A stretch of 64,000 nt of DNA from Candidatus Uhrbacteria bacterium (GTDB lineage Bacteria; Patescibacteriota; Patescibacteriia; 2-12-FULL-60-25), in contig JAUSEV010000042.1 in the NCBI GenBank assembly GCA_030649995.1, positions 29,665 to 93,664 on the forward strand, in the 5' to 3' direction. Every line of letters starts with the position of its first letter. The stretch's first letter is position 1. The translations under genes were made by a program, and so were the position numbers. Shown here one piece after another: positions 1 to 8,212 of this stretch. A model generated the notes under the pieces. That model was not told the origin of the DNA. It worked only from the letters and a program-made list of their open reading frames with translations, and did no database searches.

Positions 1-57
1 TACGGCCAACGTTGCAAAAAAGATGAGTATCATCGATCGCAAAAATTTGTTTGGCAT
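1..57 (-). CDS. N-terminus of a membrane or secreted protein (cut by window edge)
   Basis: An ATG on the minus strand at 57-55 opens 19 sense codons that run off the window, beginning MPNKFLRSMILIFFATLAV. Two early basic residues followed by a hydrophobic stretch look like a signal peptide or first membrane helix. It starts 5 bases after the stop of the DegT-type gene, so it is probably the next gene of the same operon. Nothing can be said about function. The call rests on position, start codon and hydrophobicity only. Confidence 0.45.
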   Translation of the reverse strand, partial: MPNKFLRSMILIFFATLAV

Positions 58-61
58 ATCG

Positions 62-1324
62 TTAACGCACCTTAAAAAACCGCTTGAACTGATTAATGAT
101 ATAGTTGAGATCTTTTGTTCTCATTTCCTGATGGCAGCCAATATAAAATCCGTTTTGATTTATCCACTTTGCCACAGGATAATCGGATTCCTTCACTCCA
201 AAATCCTTGCGGTAGAACGGCTGATTCACGAGAGGCAACATATCGCGAGTCTCAATGCCTCGATCTTCCAAAAAATTAATCAAGGTGCGCTTAGCAATGC
301 GAATGCCCGGTCGAATCACAATCGGAAACATCATAAAGGCGTGTCCGCTATGCGCGGGATGCCATGGCAGTTGCAAACGATCTGCCAAGGGAGCCAACCC
401 CAAAAGCAATTTTTTTGCGTTTTCCTTGCGCCGCTTAAACATCCACTTACGCAATTCCAGTTGAGCGCAACCAAGAGCGCCCTCAAATTCGGTCACCCGA
501 TAACTATACCCGTTACGCACAAACTTAAAACGCCGTTCAACCACATCATGCAGGGCTTTTCCGCGCTTCCCCTGCACATCGTCGAGACCCGTATAAATAC
601 TGTCACGACCGTGATTTGCGAGACTGCGCAAAATAATCGCGTACTTCGAACGGTTCGTCACCACGACTCCCCCAACCCCTGTGACGAGCAAATGCGCGAT
701 GTAGGTGGAAAAACAACCGATGTCCCCCATGCTCCCAACGCTCTTCCCTTTGTAACGAGTAAAAAGCGTTTCACAAGAATCTTCGATCACCCGCAAATGA
801 TATTTTTTGGCGATCTTTAAAATCGGATCCATTTCCGCGGGCTGACCAAATAGATGAACGACCATGATAGCGCGCGTGCGCTTAGTGATCTTTTCTTCGA
901 TCTTGGACGGATCGATATTATAAGTACGGGGATCAACATCCACAAAAATGGGGCGTAATCCTTGCTGCACGATCACGTTGGAGCTGGCAACAAATGTCAC
1001 GGCAGGCACGATCACCTCATCACCCGGTTTCCAACCATGCGCTTGGTACAAACAGGTCACGGCAAGTTGAAGAGCAGACGTTCCGCTGTTCACCATGACG
1101 CCATAACGAACATCATGTCCGCGGCTAAACTCTCTTTCAAAACGTTGAATAAACGGGCCATAGGACAAGCGCCTGGTGTCCAGAACCCGCTTAACATATT
1201 TATAGGCATTCGCATTCAGGCTGACCGTACCCACCCCAAGACTGCTGTTCTCCCAATTCATGACACCTTTCTTGGTTTGCTTCATAATTGATGACCGATA
1301 GAATAACACTTCCTTGACCTTCAA
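62..1324 (-). CDS. DegT/DnrJ/EryC1/StrS-fold sugar enzyme with His at the PLP-lysine position
   Basis: The 420-residue frame has the fold-type I sugar aminotransferase layout: NSGTSALQLA near residue 79, GDEVIVPAVTF at 101-111, EDSCET at 181-186 and the active-site stretch CFSTYIAHLLVTGVGG at 204-219. Aligned to the family pattern SFxxxKxxxxxEGG, the Schiff-base lysine is His211 and the Glu is Val. Among known members, His at this place marks sugar 3-dehydratases (ColD, RfbH) rather than aminotransferases, so a deoxysugar dehydratase is a better guess than transamination. The longest frame opens with TTG and overlaps the upstream stop by 4 bases; the ATG at 1261 (MNWENSS...) follows an AAAGGTG and may be the true start. 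Last full gene of the 8.1-0.06 kb operon. Confidence 0.85.
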   Translation of the reverse strand: MKVKEVLFYRSSIMKQTKKGVMNWENSSLGVGTVSLNANAYKYVKRVLDTRRLSYGPFIQRFEREFSRGHDVRYGVMVNSGTSALQLAVTCLYQAHGWKPGDEVIVPAVTFVASSNVIVQQGLRPIFVDVDPRTYNIDPSKIEEKITKRTRAIMVVHLFGQPAEMDPILKIAKKYHLRVIEDSCETLFTRYKGKSVGSMGDIGCFSTYIAHLLVTGVGGVVVTNRSKYAIILRSLANHGRDSIYTGLDDVQGKRGKALHDVVERRFKFVRNGYSYRVTEFEGALGCAQLELRKWMFKRRKENAKKLLLGLAPLADRLQLPWHPAHSGHAFMMFPIVIRPGIRIAKRTLINFLEDRGIETRDMLPLVNQPFYRKDFGVKESDYPVAKWINQNGFYIGCHQEMRTKDLNYIINQFKRFFKVR

Positions 1325-2103
1325 CGCAATTGAGGCACCCCGCGATCCATCAATTTTTCATGGGAGAACGTATCGCCAAGCTCGGCTAAAATTTGCGTAT
1401 ACTGTTCCAAACGTTTGAGTTTCATCGCGCGATCATGCTCTTCGCTCCGGCTTTGCGACGGATCGTATGTGTAATCAATGGGGACGGATGCCACACGCTT
1501 TCCGTCTCGATACGCATCGAGTACCGGTTTGATAATGGCATCCCATTTATCCAGCTTGCCCTTATAGTCCGTAAAATATTTTGCCCCTTCTCGATTCATG
1601 GCTTTAGGGCCAAACCACAAATCCAAAATTTTATCGGTGTTCAGTAAACGCGCCGCTCGTTGATTCGCGCGACTTTCCATCTGTCGTTGAAATTTTGGAA
1701 GAGACTCCATGCTTTCCCTTTTTGGAACGATCACATCCACTTTTTTATCTTGAAACTCCTTGAGCAGACGAGAAAGGTTTTCCTGCGTAATCAATCCATC
1801 TTTCTCCGGTTCAGACCACAAAAAGTATGGCACGGGAAATTCCAGCGCTTTATTCAGAGCCGCGCGCCGCCCTTCCCCCATCCCAAGGGTTGGATCCTCG
1901 AGAAGAGTGACATGCGGCAGAGATTTGAGAAAAATCAAAAAATCCGGATTCGACCCTCCGTCAACCACGACACAGCGAATGCCGAGCTTGCCGGCATTTT
2001 CTAAAAAACGTTTTGCCAAAACCGATCGAACGGCGGAGACCGCATCTTCTCGATATAGGGTTGTGGTAAAAATGACAAATTGATCCCCAAGGGCTTTGGT
2101 CAT
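1321..2103 (-). CDS. GT-A-like glycosyltransferase family 2-type protein
   Basis: The 260-residue protein begins FVIFTTTLYRED and contains VVVDGGSNPDFL and FLWSEPEKDGL, the order expected of a GT-A Rossmann-like half with an acidic SEPEKD in place of a clear DXD. The second half (WFGPKAMNREGAKYF, near residue 165) resembles the acceptor side of GT2 proteins. No membrane segments are evident, so it is probably cytoplasmic. Its stop overlaps the possible TTG start of the downstream DegT-fold gene by 4 bases, and an 84-base gap separates it from the upstream GT2 gene. The sugar transferred is unknown; it is a divergent member and might have lost activity. Confidence 0.6.
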   Translation of the reverse strand: MTKALGDQFVIFTTTLYREDAVSAVRSVLAKRFLENAGKLGIRCVVVDGGSNPDFLIFLKSLPHVTLLEDPTLGMGEGRRAALNKALEFPVPYFLWSEPEKDGLITQENLSRLLKEFQDKKVDVIVPKRESMESLPKFQRQMESRANQRAARLLNTDKILDLWFGPKAMNREGAKYFTDYKGKLDKWDAIIKPVLDAYRDGKRVASVPIDYTYDPSQSRSEEHDRAMKLKRLEQYTQILAELGDTFSHEKLMDRGVPQLR

Positions 2104-2187
2104 ACGAACCCATGATAGCTATGAAAAATATCTATTGCCAAGCAAGGTAATACCTTCTTCCGTCTTTCGTCAACCACAAGACCAAGG

Positions 2188-2928
2188 TCACTCGAAGGCT
2201 CTCTTGTGTTGAGGGGGTGGTAGGGATTTGCCGCGCAGTAAAGCTATTCCACGAAAAAACCATTTAACATATTCTCCGAACCAGGAACCTAAAGAAAATG
2301 TGGATTCGCCGCCATAAAATCTGTTGATGGAAGTCATGGGCACCTCACCAACCTGCAATCCCAACGCCTGAGCTTTTATGGACAGTTCAAAGGCGATCGC
2401 CCAACCTTTTTTGGATTCTATCTTCATGTTTTGAAACAACTCCTTCCGAAACATTTTAGGTCCAAAGGTTGCATCTGTGAGTTTGGAAGAACTGAACACG
2501 CGAAACAACGTGTTGGCGGTTTTTGAAAGAAACTGCTGCAACCGCGATCCTCCAAAAACTCTGCCTCCAAACCCATATCTGGTACAACCCACCAATCCGC
2601 ATCCCTTATCCATTAAATCCGCCATCGCATCCAGCGCAAAAACCGGTCCGATGTCATCCGCCATCAGAGTCACAACATACTCTCCCCGGGCTTCACCGAC
2701 CCCTTGTATGATGGCGGCGATCGCGCCTCTCGCGAGATCGTTATGAACCAACCTGATGTTTGGATCGGTTTTTTGGACTTCCCGCGCTATGGGTACGCTG
2801 TCATCTTCCGGAAAATCATACACCACAAGCACCTCATAGGAGCTCTTCAGTATTGCTCGGAGAATACGAAGCATGATATTGAGGTTTACTCCTTCATGAA
2901 AAACCGGCAAAACGATTGAAATTCTCAT
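2188..2928 (-). CDS. Family 2 glycosyltransferase (polyprenyl-phosphate sugar transferase-like)
   Basis: Starting at the ATG at 2928 (MRISIVLPVFHEG), which forms an ATGA overlap with the upstream stop, the protein has about 246 residues. It shows the GT2 order: VLPVFHEGVNL, VVYDFPEDDS for the nucleotide site, LARGAIAAIIQG, then VVTLMADDIGP as the DXD-like metal site. RFYGGESTFSLGSWFGEYVKWF near the C-terminus resembles the end of dolichol-phosphate-mannose-synthase-like enzymes. It likely moves a sugar from a nucleotide donor onto a polyprenyl phosphate or the growing glycan. A longer frame begins upstream at 2955 but would overlap the previous gene more deeply. No carboxy-terminal membrane anchor is obvious. 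Confidence 0.8.
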   Translation of the reverse strand: MRISIVLPVFHEGVNLNIMLRILRAILKSSYEVLVVYDFPEDDSVPIAREVQKTDPNIRLVHNDLARGAIAAIIQGVGEARGEYVVTLMADDIGPVFALDAMADLMDKGCGLVGCTRYGFGGRVFGGSRLQQFLSKTANTLFRVFSSSKLTDATFGPKMFRKELFQNMKIESKKGWAIAFELSIKAQALGLQVGEVPMTSINRFYGGESTFSLGSWFGEYVKWFFRGIALLRGKSLPPPQHKRAFE

Positions 2929-3662
2929 AGGTGTTCTGCAAGCCAGCGATTCCATTTTGAAGAGTCCAACGATGTATCAACTCCGATGGGCACATCATCC
3001 AATTGATTTTTTACGTCTCTAAATGAAATCTTTTTGAGACTTGGTTTGTATTTGCTGAATCGTTCGTAGCTGGACATTCGCGGACTCCCGATATTGATCG
3101 GTCCCGTGATATCTGATGAATAAAGGAAAAAAATATTTTTTGCCACTTCAGCGACGGGAAGCTTGGAAGAATACATATCATCCGGTGACTCATCAAACGG
3201 GATGTAGTCCGGAACAAAAAAAGCCGTGCGCACCAGGCAAGCGTTCGGAAGAAGATTGACGGAACATTCTGCGCCAAGCTTCGTCCAGCCATATTTCTGA
3301 TACGGAATGAGCGGATCTGTTTCTTTGTGATTTCCCCCTTTCCCGCCATAGAGCTGATCCGTCGAGATATGAATGAATCTCAAATTCGGATTTTTCCGAA
3401 GCACCGCGCGTACAAGATTCGAGGTCCCACCCAGATTCACCGTAATGCCTTCGATCGGATTTTTTTCGCACTTTTCAATACTCACCAAAGCGGCGGTATG
3501 TATGACTCCTTCGAATTCGTTGGTTTCCATATACCGCATCACCGCATCTTCATTCGTGATATCCAACTCTTGATGACTGGGAGCCGACAGATTTGGAAAA
3601 AGACCGGACTGCCGTATCGCAGTACCTAATTTTCCAGAACCTCCCGTCAATAAAATATTCAT
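2925..3662 (-). CDS. SDR sugar reductase/epimerase, RmlD-like
   Basis: MNILLTGGSGKLGTAI carries the GxxGxxG NAD(P)-binding loop. VIHTAALVSIEKCE and the catalytic YGWTK (YxxxK) follow at the spacing of extended short-chain dehydrogenases, and FIHISTDQLYGG is the usual Ser-containing strand of RmlD-type enzymes. At about 245 residues it is shorter than typical RmlD (about 290). The chosen ATG at 3662 overlaps the preceding stop in an ATGA; an in-frame ATG lies two codons upstream at 3668. It follows directly on a second SDR gene, so the pair may carry out successive steps on one nucleotide-linked sugar. The substrate is not visible from sequence. Confidence 0.8.
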   Translation of the reverse strand: MNILLTGGSGKLGTAIRQSGLFPNLSAPSHQELDITNEDAVMRYMETNEFEGVIHTAALVSIEKCEKNPIEGITVNLGGTSNLVRAVLRKNPNLRFIHISTDQLYGGKGGNHKETDPLIPYQKYGWTKLGAECSVNLLPNACLVRTAFFVPDYIPFDESPDDMYSSKLPVAEVAKNIFFLYSSDITGPINIGSPRMSSYERFSKYKPSLKKISFRDVKNQLDDVPIGVDTSLDSSKWNRWLAEHL

Positions 3663-4537
3663 TCCCATTGTTTCATGCGTTCGTACGTCAATTGCAAACC
3701 TTCTTCAAGAGTATGTTTTGGCTCCCACCCGGTCAGACGTTTAATCAGAGAAATATCACATTGAAAATTCATGGGTCCGGAAACATTCTTATTGAGGTCA
3801 ATAATCTTCTTTCCGGAAATCCGTTCCAGAATTTCCACGACTCTCGCAACAGATACTGACGTTCCGGTTCCGAGATTGACAGGTCCAGTGTGCTCCGTTT
3901 CCAATAATTTCACAATAGCTTCGGCCGCATCATCCAAATACAGAAAATCACGAACGGGTTTCGTGTTCCATACGGTGACCTCGTCTTTCCGCAGGAGATC
4001 CTGAATCAACGTAGGGACTAAATCGGGTCTCACTAATTTTGACGGTCCGTAGATGTTGCTAAAACGCACGATGATGGAGGGAACGGTATCCGCATAAAAC
4101 CTGATCACTTCTTCTGACTGATACTTACTGAAAATATAGTCATTGACATAGGGTTGTATCGGCTGGGTTTCGTCAACGGGTAACTTCATTTTGTCGACAT
4201 CATAAAGAAGGATGGTGGTAAAGCAAATGAATTTTTTGAGTTTCCGCTTTTGGAGATAAAAAAGAGCCTTTTTCAAAGGGGTAACATTATAATCAATCCC
4301 CATGCAGGCCAGAGTATTAATCTGGTGATGATTGGAGCTACCGATTAAAAAAATCACCTTATCAAAATCCAAAGAATCCAAAACACTCAAATCATTCAAA
4401 TCCGGTATCGAAATATGTTTATTTTTTATGTAGTCGGGCAGTGGACTTCTGCCTACCGAAATAATATCCGGATATTTCTCTAAAATGATCGGCCCCAAAA
4501 GGCCGCTGCCGCCAAAGAGGATTGTTTTTGAATTCAT
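3659..4537 (-). CDS. NAD-dependent epimerase/dehydratase (SDR)
   Basis: This 292-residue extended SDR begins KTILFGGSGLLGPIIL (GxxGxxG) and has YIFSK (YxxxK) with IVRFSNIYGPSK after it, then RDFLYLDDAAEAIVKLL and PVNLGTGTSVSVARVVE, the typical nucleotide-sugar epimerase C-terminal half. It most resembles dTDP/UDP-sugar epimerases or 4-ketoreductases. It lies 10 bases after the APH-like gene and overlaps the following RmlD-like gene by 4 bases, so the two SDRs are translationally coupled. Cytoplasmic. Which sugar it acts on cannot be told. Confidence 0.85.
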   Translation of the reverse strand: MNSKTILFGGSGLLGPIILEKYPDIISVGRSPLPDYIKNKHISIPDLNDLSVLDSLDFDKVIFLIGSSNHHQINTLACMGIDYNVTPLKKALFYLQKRKLKKFICFTTILLYDVDKMKLPVDETQPIQPYVNDYIFSKYQSEEVIRFYADTVPSIIVRFSNIYGPSKLVRPDLVPTLIQDLLRKDEVTVWNTKPVRDFLYLDDAAEAIVKLLETEHTGPVNLGTGTSVSVARVVEILERISGKKIIDLNKNVSGPMNFQCDISLIKRLTGWEPKHTLEEGLQLTYERMKQWE

Positions 4538-4547
4538 AGGACATCAA

Positions 4548-5702
4548 TCAAAAGTCTTTAACAGGATTCAAAACGTTCTCTCGAATCCAGTTTTCCGTTA
4601 AAAATGAAAAGAGGATGGGCATGCGCTCCAGACGCGGCAATAACCGTTCCTTGATTTTCGACAAAAGTCCCGGCAAACGATTATCTTCATAATGATGGCG
4701 GCGCAGGCTTCGTAAAATGCGCATCACATCCCAACGCTGTGTCGCCGCCAAGATCAATACATATTCTTCGACCGGCAAAACATTGGCCGTGTGATAGGCC
4801 TGCAAAAATAACCGAACTTTTGACTGTCTATCCCCTTCCGGATTTTTTTTCAAAAATTCCGTCATAAATGAGGTCAGCGTATTTCCCAAATCCCACACAA
4901 AGGGACCAAAACTTGCCTGATCAAAATCCAAAAAAGCCGAGACCGATCCATCCGGAGCAAATAATATATTCCCACCATTTACATCATTATGCAAAATACC
5001 ATGAGCGCGCTCCTTTGCATTGATCCCGGACGCATCAATAAAAGAAATCGTCTGATCCAAAAACTCCATCTGTTCACGAACGGCGGCGCAAACTTCCGGC
5101 GCCTGACAACCGATGTGAGGCTGCCGTAAATCCGTTCGCATGGATTCACCATAGAGAGTTCGTGATTCTTCATAAGGCATTTCCACCAAAATCATTTTTT
5201 GCAACGCTTCTTCCTGTCCCGAATGTTCATCGAGCCACCCTCGCCCCATGGCATGAAATTGACCTAATGCCGCGCCGCTCGCGATAAAATGTTCATCGCT
5301 TAAATTGAATGGCACTCCCTCCACACAGCTCATGACTACGGCGGGGCGACGATCGCAGCTCACGACCCAAGCGCCGCTTTTTGAAGCAAGTGTAGGCGCG
5401 AGCGGGACTCCTTTGCCGCGTAACCGCTCGGATAATTCATACACCGCATTCAAAGAACGGATCACTCGCTCCTCTCCCCCGAATTTCGGGGGATGAAACC
5501 ATGAGGAAATTTTCAGAATAATCGCCCCCACCGGCTCAACCACGGTCCGAAAGACATCGCTGGAAGAGGTATTGATCGCTCGCGCCAATGCGTGCGACGT
5601 TAATCGCCAACCATATTCTCGAAACAACACTTCAGCCACGGCCGTCCGTTCTTCGGAAGTCGCCGGAATAAACTTTGCCAATGTTGGAAGCGAATCTCTC
5701 AT
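4548..5702 (-). CDS. Aminoglycoside phosphotransferase-like (APH/choline-kinase fold) kinase
   Basis: The protein (384 residues from the ATG at 5702, in ATGA overlap with the upstream gene) has the APH-fold catalytic loop HGILHNDVNGGNILF followed by SAFLDFDQASFGPFVWDLGNTL, that is the Brenner HxDxxxxN motif and the DFD metal site. The N-terminal half carries VEPVGAIILKISS as the ATP-lysine strand. In a glycan locus such kinases usually phosphorylate a small alcohol or sugar rather than an antibiotic. Its coupling to a histidine phosphatase and a cytidylyltransferase suggests it belongs to the activated-sugar module. A longer frame starts at 5738 but lacks family similarity upstream of MRDSLPT. 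Confidence 0.75.
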   Translation of the reverse strand: MRDSLPTLAKFIPATSEERTAVAEVLFREYGWRLTSHALARAINTSSSDVFRTVVEPVGAIILKISSWFHPPKFGGEERVIRSLNAVYELSERLRGKGVPLAPTLASKSGAWVVSCDRRPAVVMSCVEGVPFNLSDEHFIASGAALGQFHAMGRGWLDEHSGQEEALQKMILVEMPYEESRTLYGESMRTDLRQPHIGCQAPEVCAAVREQMEFLDQTISFIDASGINAKERAHGILHNDVNGGNILFAPDGSVSAFLDFDQASFGPFVWDLGNTLTSFMTEFLKKNPEGDRQSKVRLFLQAYHTANVLPVEEYVLILAATQRWDVMRILRSLRRHHYEDNRLPGLLSKIKERLLPRLERMPILFSFLTENWIRENVLNPVKDF

Positions 5703-6328
5703 AGGGCGGCTTTTGCGTCCGGGGGACGATTGATACATACTATGCGCCAGCGTTTTTTTTCATGGTCATATTCAACGACGTTGATCGCGCAATAATCCTG
5801 AACGATACGCGAACGATAGCGGAACGGAATATCCAACATGTGGCCCAAGATCACACGAAAAACATTTCCATGACCCACATACAGTAATGTGCTGCCAGGA
5901 TCATATTCCTGAACATGCTGTTCAATCATTGGGACAACACGATCGTGAACATCTTCATAATTTTCTCCGCCCACCGGTCGAGCATCTATCTCCTTGGCCC
6001 AAGCAGCCATCATGTCCGGATAACGCGCGCGAAATTCTTCTTGCGTAATGCCCTCCGCCTCACCCTTGGAGCGTTCGTTGAACTCCGCCAATTCTTGATA
6101 GGGGATTTCGTGATGGTACTGACGAATGGCCTCGGCGGTTTCCATCACTCGTTTGGCTTGACTGGAAAAAATTGCCGTAAAATTGAGAGGCTTAAGGGTC
6201 TCGGCCAAAATTGCGGCTTGTTTGTGTCCCTCCGGCGTCATGGGAATCAACAGCCCTTGTCCTTGAACAATTCCTTTGTCCTTTGCTTCACTGATTCCAT
6301 GACGAACAAAAATCAATTTTGTCTTCAT
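5699..6328 (-). CDS. Histidine phosphatase (phosphoglycerate-mutase-like)
   Basis: KLIFVRHGISEAK at the N-terminus is the RHG phosphohistidine motif. FSSQAKRVMETAE supplies the second Arg, GGENYEDVHDRV the Glu region and TLLYVGHGNVFR the second catalytic His, all in branch-1 histidine phosphatase order over 209 residues. No signal peptide, so cytoplasmic. It overlaps both neighbours by 4 bases (the NeuA-like gene upstream, the APH-like gene downstream). A plausible role is to remove a phosphate from a sugar phosphate intermediate, as nonulosonate-9-phosphate needs in some pathways, but this is inference from context. Confidence 0.85.
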   Translation of the reverse strand: MKTKLIFVRHGISEAKDKGIVQGQGLLIPMTPEGHKQAAILAETLKPLNFTAIFSSQAKRVMETAEAIRQYHHEIPYQELAEFNERSKGEAEGITQEEFRARYPDMMAAWAKEIDARPVGGENYEDVHDRVVPMIEQHVQEYDPGSTLLYVGHGNVFRVILGHMLDIPFRYRSRIVQDYCAINVVEYDHEKKRWRIVCINRPPDAKAAL

Positions 6329-7044
6329 ACGTTTTGCGCTCGTTTACGCATCAACAATTCCGCCACCTCAAAATCAAAGGCCGTGTCAATGTTGATCGCA
6401 TCCTCTCGGGTCATAATCACCCCTCGAATTTTGGTCCCGATCGATGAATGTTTCTCTAAAATCGTGGCCGGCGCGATCACATGCACGCAAGAATTTTGCA
6501 CGTACGCCGGCGGCAAACTTTGTCGCGGTTGTTTGGCCGCTTCTTTCAGACCAAACACTTCTTCGGGAATAAACGGTGAGAGATCCTCCCCTTCAAATTT
6601 CCATGTCTTGAGCGGATGGGCTGGCGATAACGTGACAGTGATGAGCGCATCATGTCCGGGTGCAGACAAAAAACGACGGACGCAATCATCAATATGTTCC
6701 GCGCGCCGCAACGGATTCGTGGGTTTGAGTTGGACGACGATGTCCGGATGATAATTTTCGTGTTCCATCAACCAGTTGAGCGCGTGCTCGAGCAGACCAA
6801 TGCTCTTTGCTTGATCGGTCGCAAATTCCGCGGGCCGCAAAAACGGCACCTCCGCTCCCCACTCTTTCGCGACCTCGGCAATTTCTTGATCATCGGTGCT
6901 GACGATCACACGCGTCACGGTTTTGGCCTGCTTTGCAGCCTCGATCGTCCAAGCGATCAAAGGTTTTCCGGCCAACGGTTTTATATTTTTCCGCGGCACG
7001 GATTTGGATCCTCCGCGGGCCTGAATGATAGCCAAAACTTCCAT
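6325..7044 (-). CDS. neuA: Acylneuraminate cytidylyltransferase-like CMP-sugar synthetase
   Basis: IIQARGGSKSVPRKNIKPL is the signature nucleotide-binding loop of the NeuA/PseF/LegF family. It is followed by VIVSTDDQEIAEVA, the RPAEFATD stretch, VVQLKPTNPLRR and DAINIDTAFDFEVAE near the C-terminus (metal-binding Asp). At 239 residues it has the usual length. It should transfer CMP from CTP to a nonulosonic acid, giving the donor for the glycan. It sits one gene away from the NeuB-like synthase, 5 bases after the oxidoreductase gene. Whether the sugar is sialic, legionaminic or another acid cannot be told, since none of the epimerase genes that define these pathways is certain in the window. 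Confidence 0.85.
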   Translation of the reverse strand: MEVLAIIQARGGSKSVPRKNIKPLAGKPLIAWTIEAAKQAKTVTRVIVSTDDQEIAEVAKEWGAEVPFLRPAEFATDQAKSIGLLEHALNWLMEHENYHPDIVVQLKPTNPLRRAEHIDDCVRRFLSAPGHDALITVTLSPAHPLKTWKFEGEDLSPFIPEEVFGLKEAAKQPRQSLPPAYVQNSCVHVIAPATILEKHSSIGTKIRGVIMTREDAINIDTAFDFEVAELLMRKRAQNV

Positions 7045-7049
7045 ATCAT

Positions 7050-8135
7050 TTAGATCGTCACCGGAGCGTAATCGACGGTGATCACGCGCTTTTCACGTTC
7101 GGATTGATGGGCCGCCGCGAGCACGGCCATGGTATCCAAAGCACGCTGCAAACGGATGGGAGAATCTTCGATGCGCGTCGCACCGTTCAAGAGTTGATCG
7201 ATGTGCTGAATCTCGCGAAAAAATTCATCGGTACGAGATTTGGCGATGTCAAACATTTCTCGATCTTTACCGTGGAGCTGAATGGAAACTTGATCAAGAG
7301 TTTTACTGACATCGTTATCCCACAGAAGCGATCCTTTGGTGCCTTGAATTTGCAAAAACTTTTTCTTAGGCAACGTAATCACATCCTGTATCAGGCGACC
7401 GACTAAACCATTTTCTGTTTTTAAATTCATAAAACAGGCACGATCATACTCGGCACCATTCTCCGTGATGTACTCAACCAGCGCACCAACCTCCGTGACG
7501 CGACCGGCACCAACGAGATGCGCGGCATGTTGCCACATACTGATCCCATGCGCATGCTCCCCTCCGGCCCCTCCTCCGCGTTTCCAATATCCCAAATACG
7601 TATCCTGCGGACCCTTGAGCCAAGGATGCGCGTCAAAAATATTTTTCCAATGACTGCGAAACTCGCAGTCCATCAACAACGGTTGACCGATGAGACCCTG
7701 CTTTATAATCTCCTCCATCTTTACCGTCTGTTCAGAGAGAAGATGGTTAAAACCGACAATAATTTTTGTATCCGGATGTTTGCGCACCTGCTCCAAAAAT
7801 TCCGACATCCCTTCGAGCGTCGGTGAACACAAGGGTTTCTCAATCTGCAACACGCGCGGCGCTTCGTCACGCAACACCGCCGTCGCAACCGATAAATGAA
7901 AATCCGGCGGCGTTCCGATCAGCATCACATCAAATCCACCTTTTGGAGCTTTGTCCGGCGTAAACTGTTGAATCGCCTCGTCCCACGCTCCATAACGCTT
8001 GGGATAAATTTCCTCCTTCATGCGCTTCAACGCCTGCTCATCCCGATCGACCACCATCACTTCCCAGCCCATGCGACGACAGGCTTGCGACAGGTGATTG
8101 CCGATGGATCCGGCTCCGATAACTTTTATCTTCAT
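7050..8135 (-). CDS. Gfo/Idh/MocA family oxidoreductase
   Basis: KIKVIGAGSIGNHL is the NAD(P) loop, VLQIEKPLCSP holds the EKP motif characteristic of Gfo/Idh/MocA enzymes, and HAHGISMWQHAAHLVGAG gives the His-rich part of the C-terminal substrate domain. Length (361 residues) is normal. These enzymes oxidise or reduce sugar hydroxyls; next to neuA- and neuB-like genes it may modify the nonulosonic acid or its precursor. It heads the tight operon running to position 62. A 77-base gap with a small hairpin separates it from the NeuB-like gene upstream. Confidence 0.85.
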   Translation of the reverse strand: MKIKVIGAGSIGNHLSQACRRMGWEVMVVDRDEQALKRMKEEIYPKRYGAWDEAIQQFTPDKAPKGGFDVMLIGTPPDFHLSVATAVLRDEAPRVLQIEKPLCSPTLEGMSEFLEQVRKHPDTKIIVGFNHLLSEQTVKMEEIIKQGLIGQPLLMDCEFRSHWKNIFDAHPWLKGPQDTYLGYWKRGGGAGGEHAHGISMWQHAAHLVGAGRVTEVGALVEYITENGAEYDRACFMNLKTENGLVGRLIQDVITLPKKKFLQIQGTKGSLLWDNDVSKTLDQVSIQLHGKDREMFDIAKSRTDEFFREIQHIDQLLNGATRIEDSPIRLQRALDTMAVLAAAHQSEREKRVITVDYAPVTI

Positions 8136-8188
8136 ATGCGGGATATTCTACTCTAAAAAAGCCGTTTGTCAACAGATCTGAAATTTTA

Positions 8189-8210
8189 TCGCTTCAAAAA
8201 ATGAAGCGAA
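8189..8210 (-). terminator. Small hairpin just after the NeuB-cupin stop (weak terminator candidate)
   Basis: CGCTTC (8190-8195) and GAAGCG (8203-8208) form a 6-bp stem with a 7-base A/T loop, 5 bases past the stop codon on the minus strand. The run that follows is A/T-rich (ATAAAATTT) and not a clean U-tract, so termination would be partial at most. Confidence 0.3.
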
Positions 8211-8212
8211 TT

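Noticed and set aside
23..820. 265-codon plus-strand frame at the left edge
   Set aside because: Antisense of the DegT-fold gene; no ribosome site and no protein-like pattern.
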